Positions 5,766-6,683 of a DNA stretch of 6,683 nt are shown one piece after another. The stretch spans positions 1 through 6,683 of the forward strand of contig JAFXRX010000351.1 in the NCBI GenBank assembly GCA_017526045.1, given 5' to 3'. The notes under the pieces are model-generated. The model made no database searches. It was not told the origin of the DNA and saw only the letters and a program-made list of their open reading frames with translations. Numbering within the stretch: the stretch's first letter is position 1; each line of letters begins with the position of its first letter. The position numbers were made by a program, and so were the translations under genes. This DNA is from Opitutales bacterium (GTDB lineage: Bacteria > Verrucomicrobiota > Verrucomicrobiia > Opitutales > Intestinicryptomonadaceae).

Positions 5766-6683
5766 ATGATTTGGCTTTACAGAATTCTGTTCCTGCCCAT
5801 GCTTGCGCTTTCAATGCCTTACTATGCAATGCGCATGATAAGGCGCGGCGGCTACGGCAGGGATTTTTCGCATCGCCTGGGCTTTCAAAAAAATCTGCCC
5901 CCGCCAGCCGAGGGCAAAACAAGAATTTGGATACAGGCGGTAAGCGTCGGCGAAGTCGAGGCTCTTTCAAGCCTTTTGAAAATGCTGCAGGACGACGGAA
6001 AATACGAGGTGGTCGTTACCACGACGACTTCCACGGGCTATAAAATTCTGCGCGAAAAGTACGCGAAATTCTGCTATTGGGTCGGGATTTTCCCGTTTGA
6101 TTTCTGGCTTTCGAGCGCGTCGGCATGGCGCAGGATAAAGCCCGGAATGTGCGTTTTGATGGAGGGGGAATTGTGGCCGGAGCACCTGCACAGGGCAATT
6201 TCCAAAAAAGTCCCGCTTCTGCTTTTGAACGCGAGGCTCTCCGACAAAAGCTTTGGCAGATACTCGAAGGCAAAATATTTTGCAAAGCGCATATTCAACA
6301 AATTTTGCGCAATCGCCTGCGGTAGCGATTTCGACGCGGCAAGGTTTTTAAAGCTCGGCGCAAAGCCCGAAATAGTCTCCGTTACGGGCAACATAAAATT
6401 CGACGCCGCGGGCGGGGCGAAATTGTCCGCGGAGGAAAAGGCGGCTCTAAAAAAGCAGTTCGGCTTTGCTCAAAATTCGCTTGTCATGCTCGGCTCTTCC
6501 ACTTGGCAGGGCGAGGAGGAAATGCTTGTGGAGGCTTTGAAGCGCATACGCCAAAAGCCGGGCATAGACGCGCGGCTTCTTTTGGTGCCGCGGCACGCCG
6601 AGCGCAGGGCGCAGATAAGGGAAGTTTTGGAAAGGGGAGTGCTGCCGTTTAATTTCAGGACGGAAAAAATGCAGGCGGACGAG
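5766..6683 (+). CDS. waaA: 3-deoxy-D-manno-octulosonic acid (Kdo) transferase, N-terminal part (runs off the window end)
   Basis: A GT30 glycosyltransferase that moves Kdo from CMP-Kdo to the lipid A precursor at the cytosolic face of the inner membrane. The first 306 residues of the roughly 420 usual are present. Residues 1-24 form a hydrophobic membrane-anchoring helix (MIWLYRILFLPMLALSMPYY). AVSVGEVEAL (58-67) contains Glu63, the expected catalytic base; EVVVTTTTSTGY (81-92), MEGELWPEHL (132-141), LLNARLSDKSFGRY (153-166) and VTGNIKFD (206-213) match family motifs. The second Rossmann domain starts with LGSSTWQGEEE (242-252), where many proteobacterial enzymes have His in place of Trp, and VPRHAERR (274-281). 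The ATG comes four bases after the fabB stop with no Shine-Dalgarno sequence, only an A-run, so it is probably coupled. The frame is open to the window end. Presence of this gene implies an LPS-type outer membrane. Confidence 0.95.
   Translation, partial: MIWLYRILFLPMLALSMPYYAMRMIRRGGYGRDFSHRLGFQKNLPPPAEGKTRIWIQAVSVGEVEALSSLLKMLQDDGKYEVVVTTTTSTGYKILREKYAKFCYWVGIFPFDFWLSSASAWRRIKPGMCVLMEGELWPEHLHRAISKKVPLLLLNARLSDKSFGRYSKAKYFAKRIFNKFCAIACGSDFDAARFLKLGAKPEIVSVTGNIKFDAAGGAKLSAEEKAALKKQFGFAQNSLVMLGSSTWQGEEEMLVEALKRIRQKPGIDARLLLVPRHAERRAQIREVLERGVLPFNFRTEKMQADE

Noticed and set aside
1..6683. Mobile element, CRISPR array, defence system, tRNA or rRNA
   Set aside because: No transposase, integrase, direct-repeat array or recognisable RNA fold was seen; all space is taken by core genes and short gaps.

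Overview
The window is ordinary chromosomal DNA from a Gram-negative bacterium. It is tightly packed with housekeeping genes for translation, cofactors, membrane proteins and cell-envelope lipid. A Kdo transferase gene implies an LPS-bearing outer membrane. The style of the EF-P N-terminus and of the FabB-like synthase, together with the scarcity of clear Shine-Dalgarno sites, suggests the PVC group, perhaps Verrucomicrobiota of the Opitutia type. That placement is an impression from sequence memory and was not tested.

Layout: (1) 1-374, minus strand: the N-terminal two thirds of elongation factor P (efp), cut by the window edge, with a plausible promoter of its own in the 90-bp gap upstream. 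(2) 465-3919, minus strand: an apparent four-gene operon read in the order NAD kinase (nadK), a small unrecognised coiled-coil/membrane protein, a YihY/BrkB-family membrane protein and pyridoxamine 5'-phosphate oxidase (pdxH). The intergenic gaps are 4, 4 and 0 bases. (3) 3920-4038: a divergent control region of about 120 bp with a 6-bp inverted repeat, candidate promoters both ways, and a seven-codon leader ORF whose stop overlaps the GTG start of nadK. (4) 4039-6683, plus strand: a FabZ-like 3-hydroxyacyl-ACP dehydratase, a FabB-like beta-ketoacyl-ACP synthase and the first 306 residues of Kdo transferase (waaA), with gaps of 7 and 4 bases.

How the genes fit together: the plus-strand operon joins two acyl-chain elongation enzymes to the enzyme that adds Kdo to the lipid A precursor, so it looks like an acyl-chain/lipid A supply module. 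The minus-strand operon joins NADP supply and PLP supply with two membrane proteins of unclear function. Every stretch longer than about 120 bases is accounted for by a gene.

I found no mobile element, CRISPR array, RNA gene or obviously new system. The points most worth a second look are the nadK leader ORF and start, the altered active-site surroundings of the FabZ-like protein, and the arginine at the EF-P tip set in a lysine-type loop.
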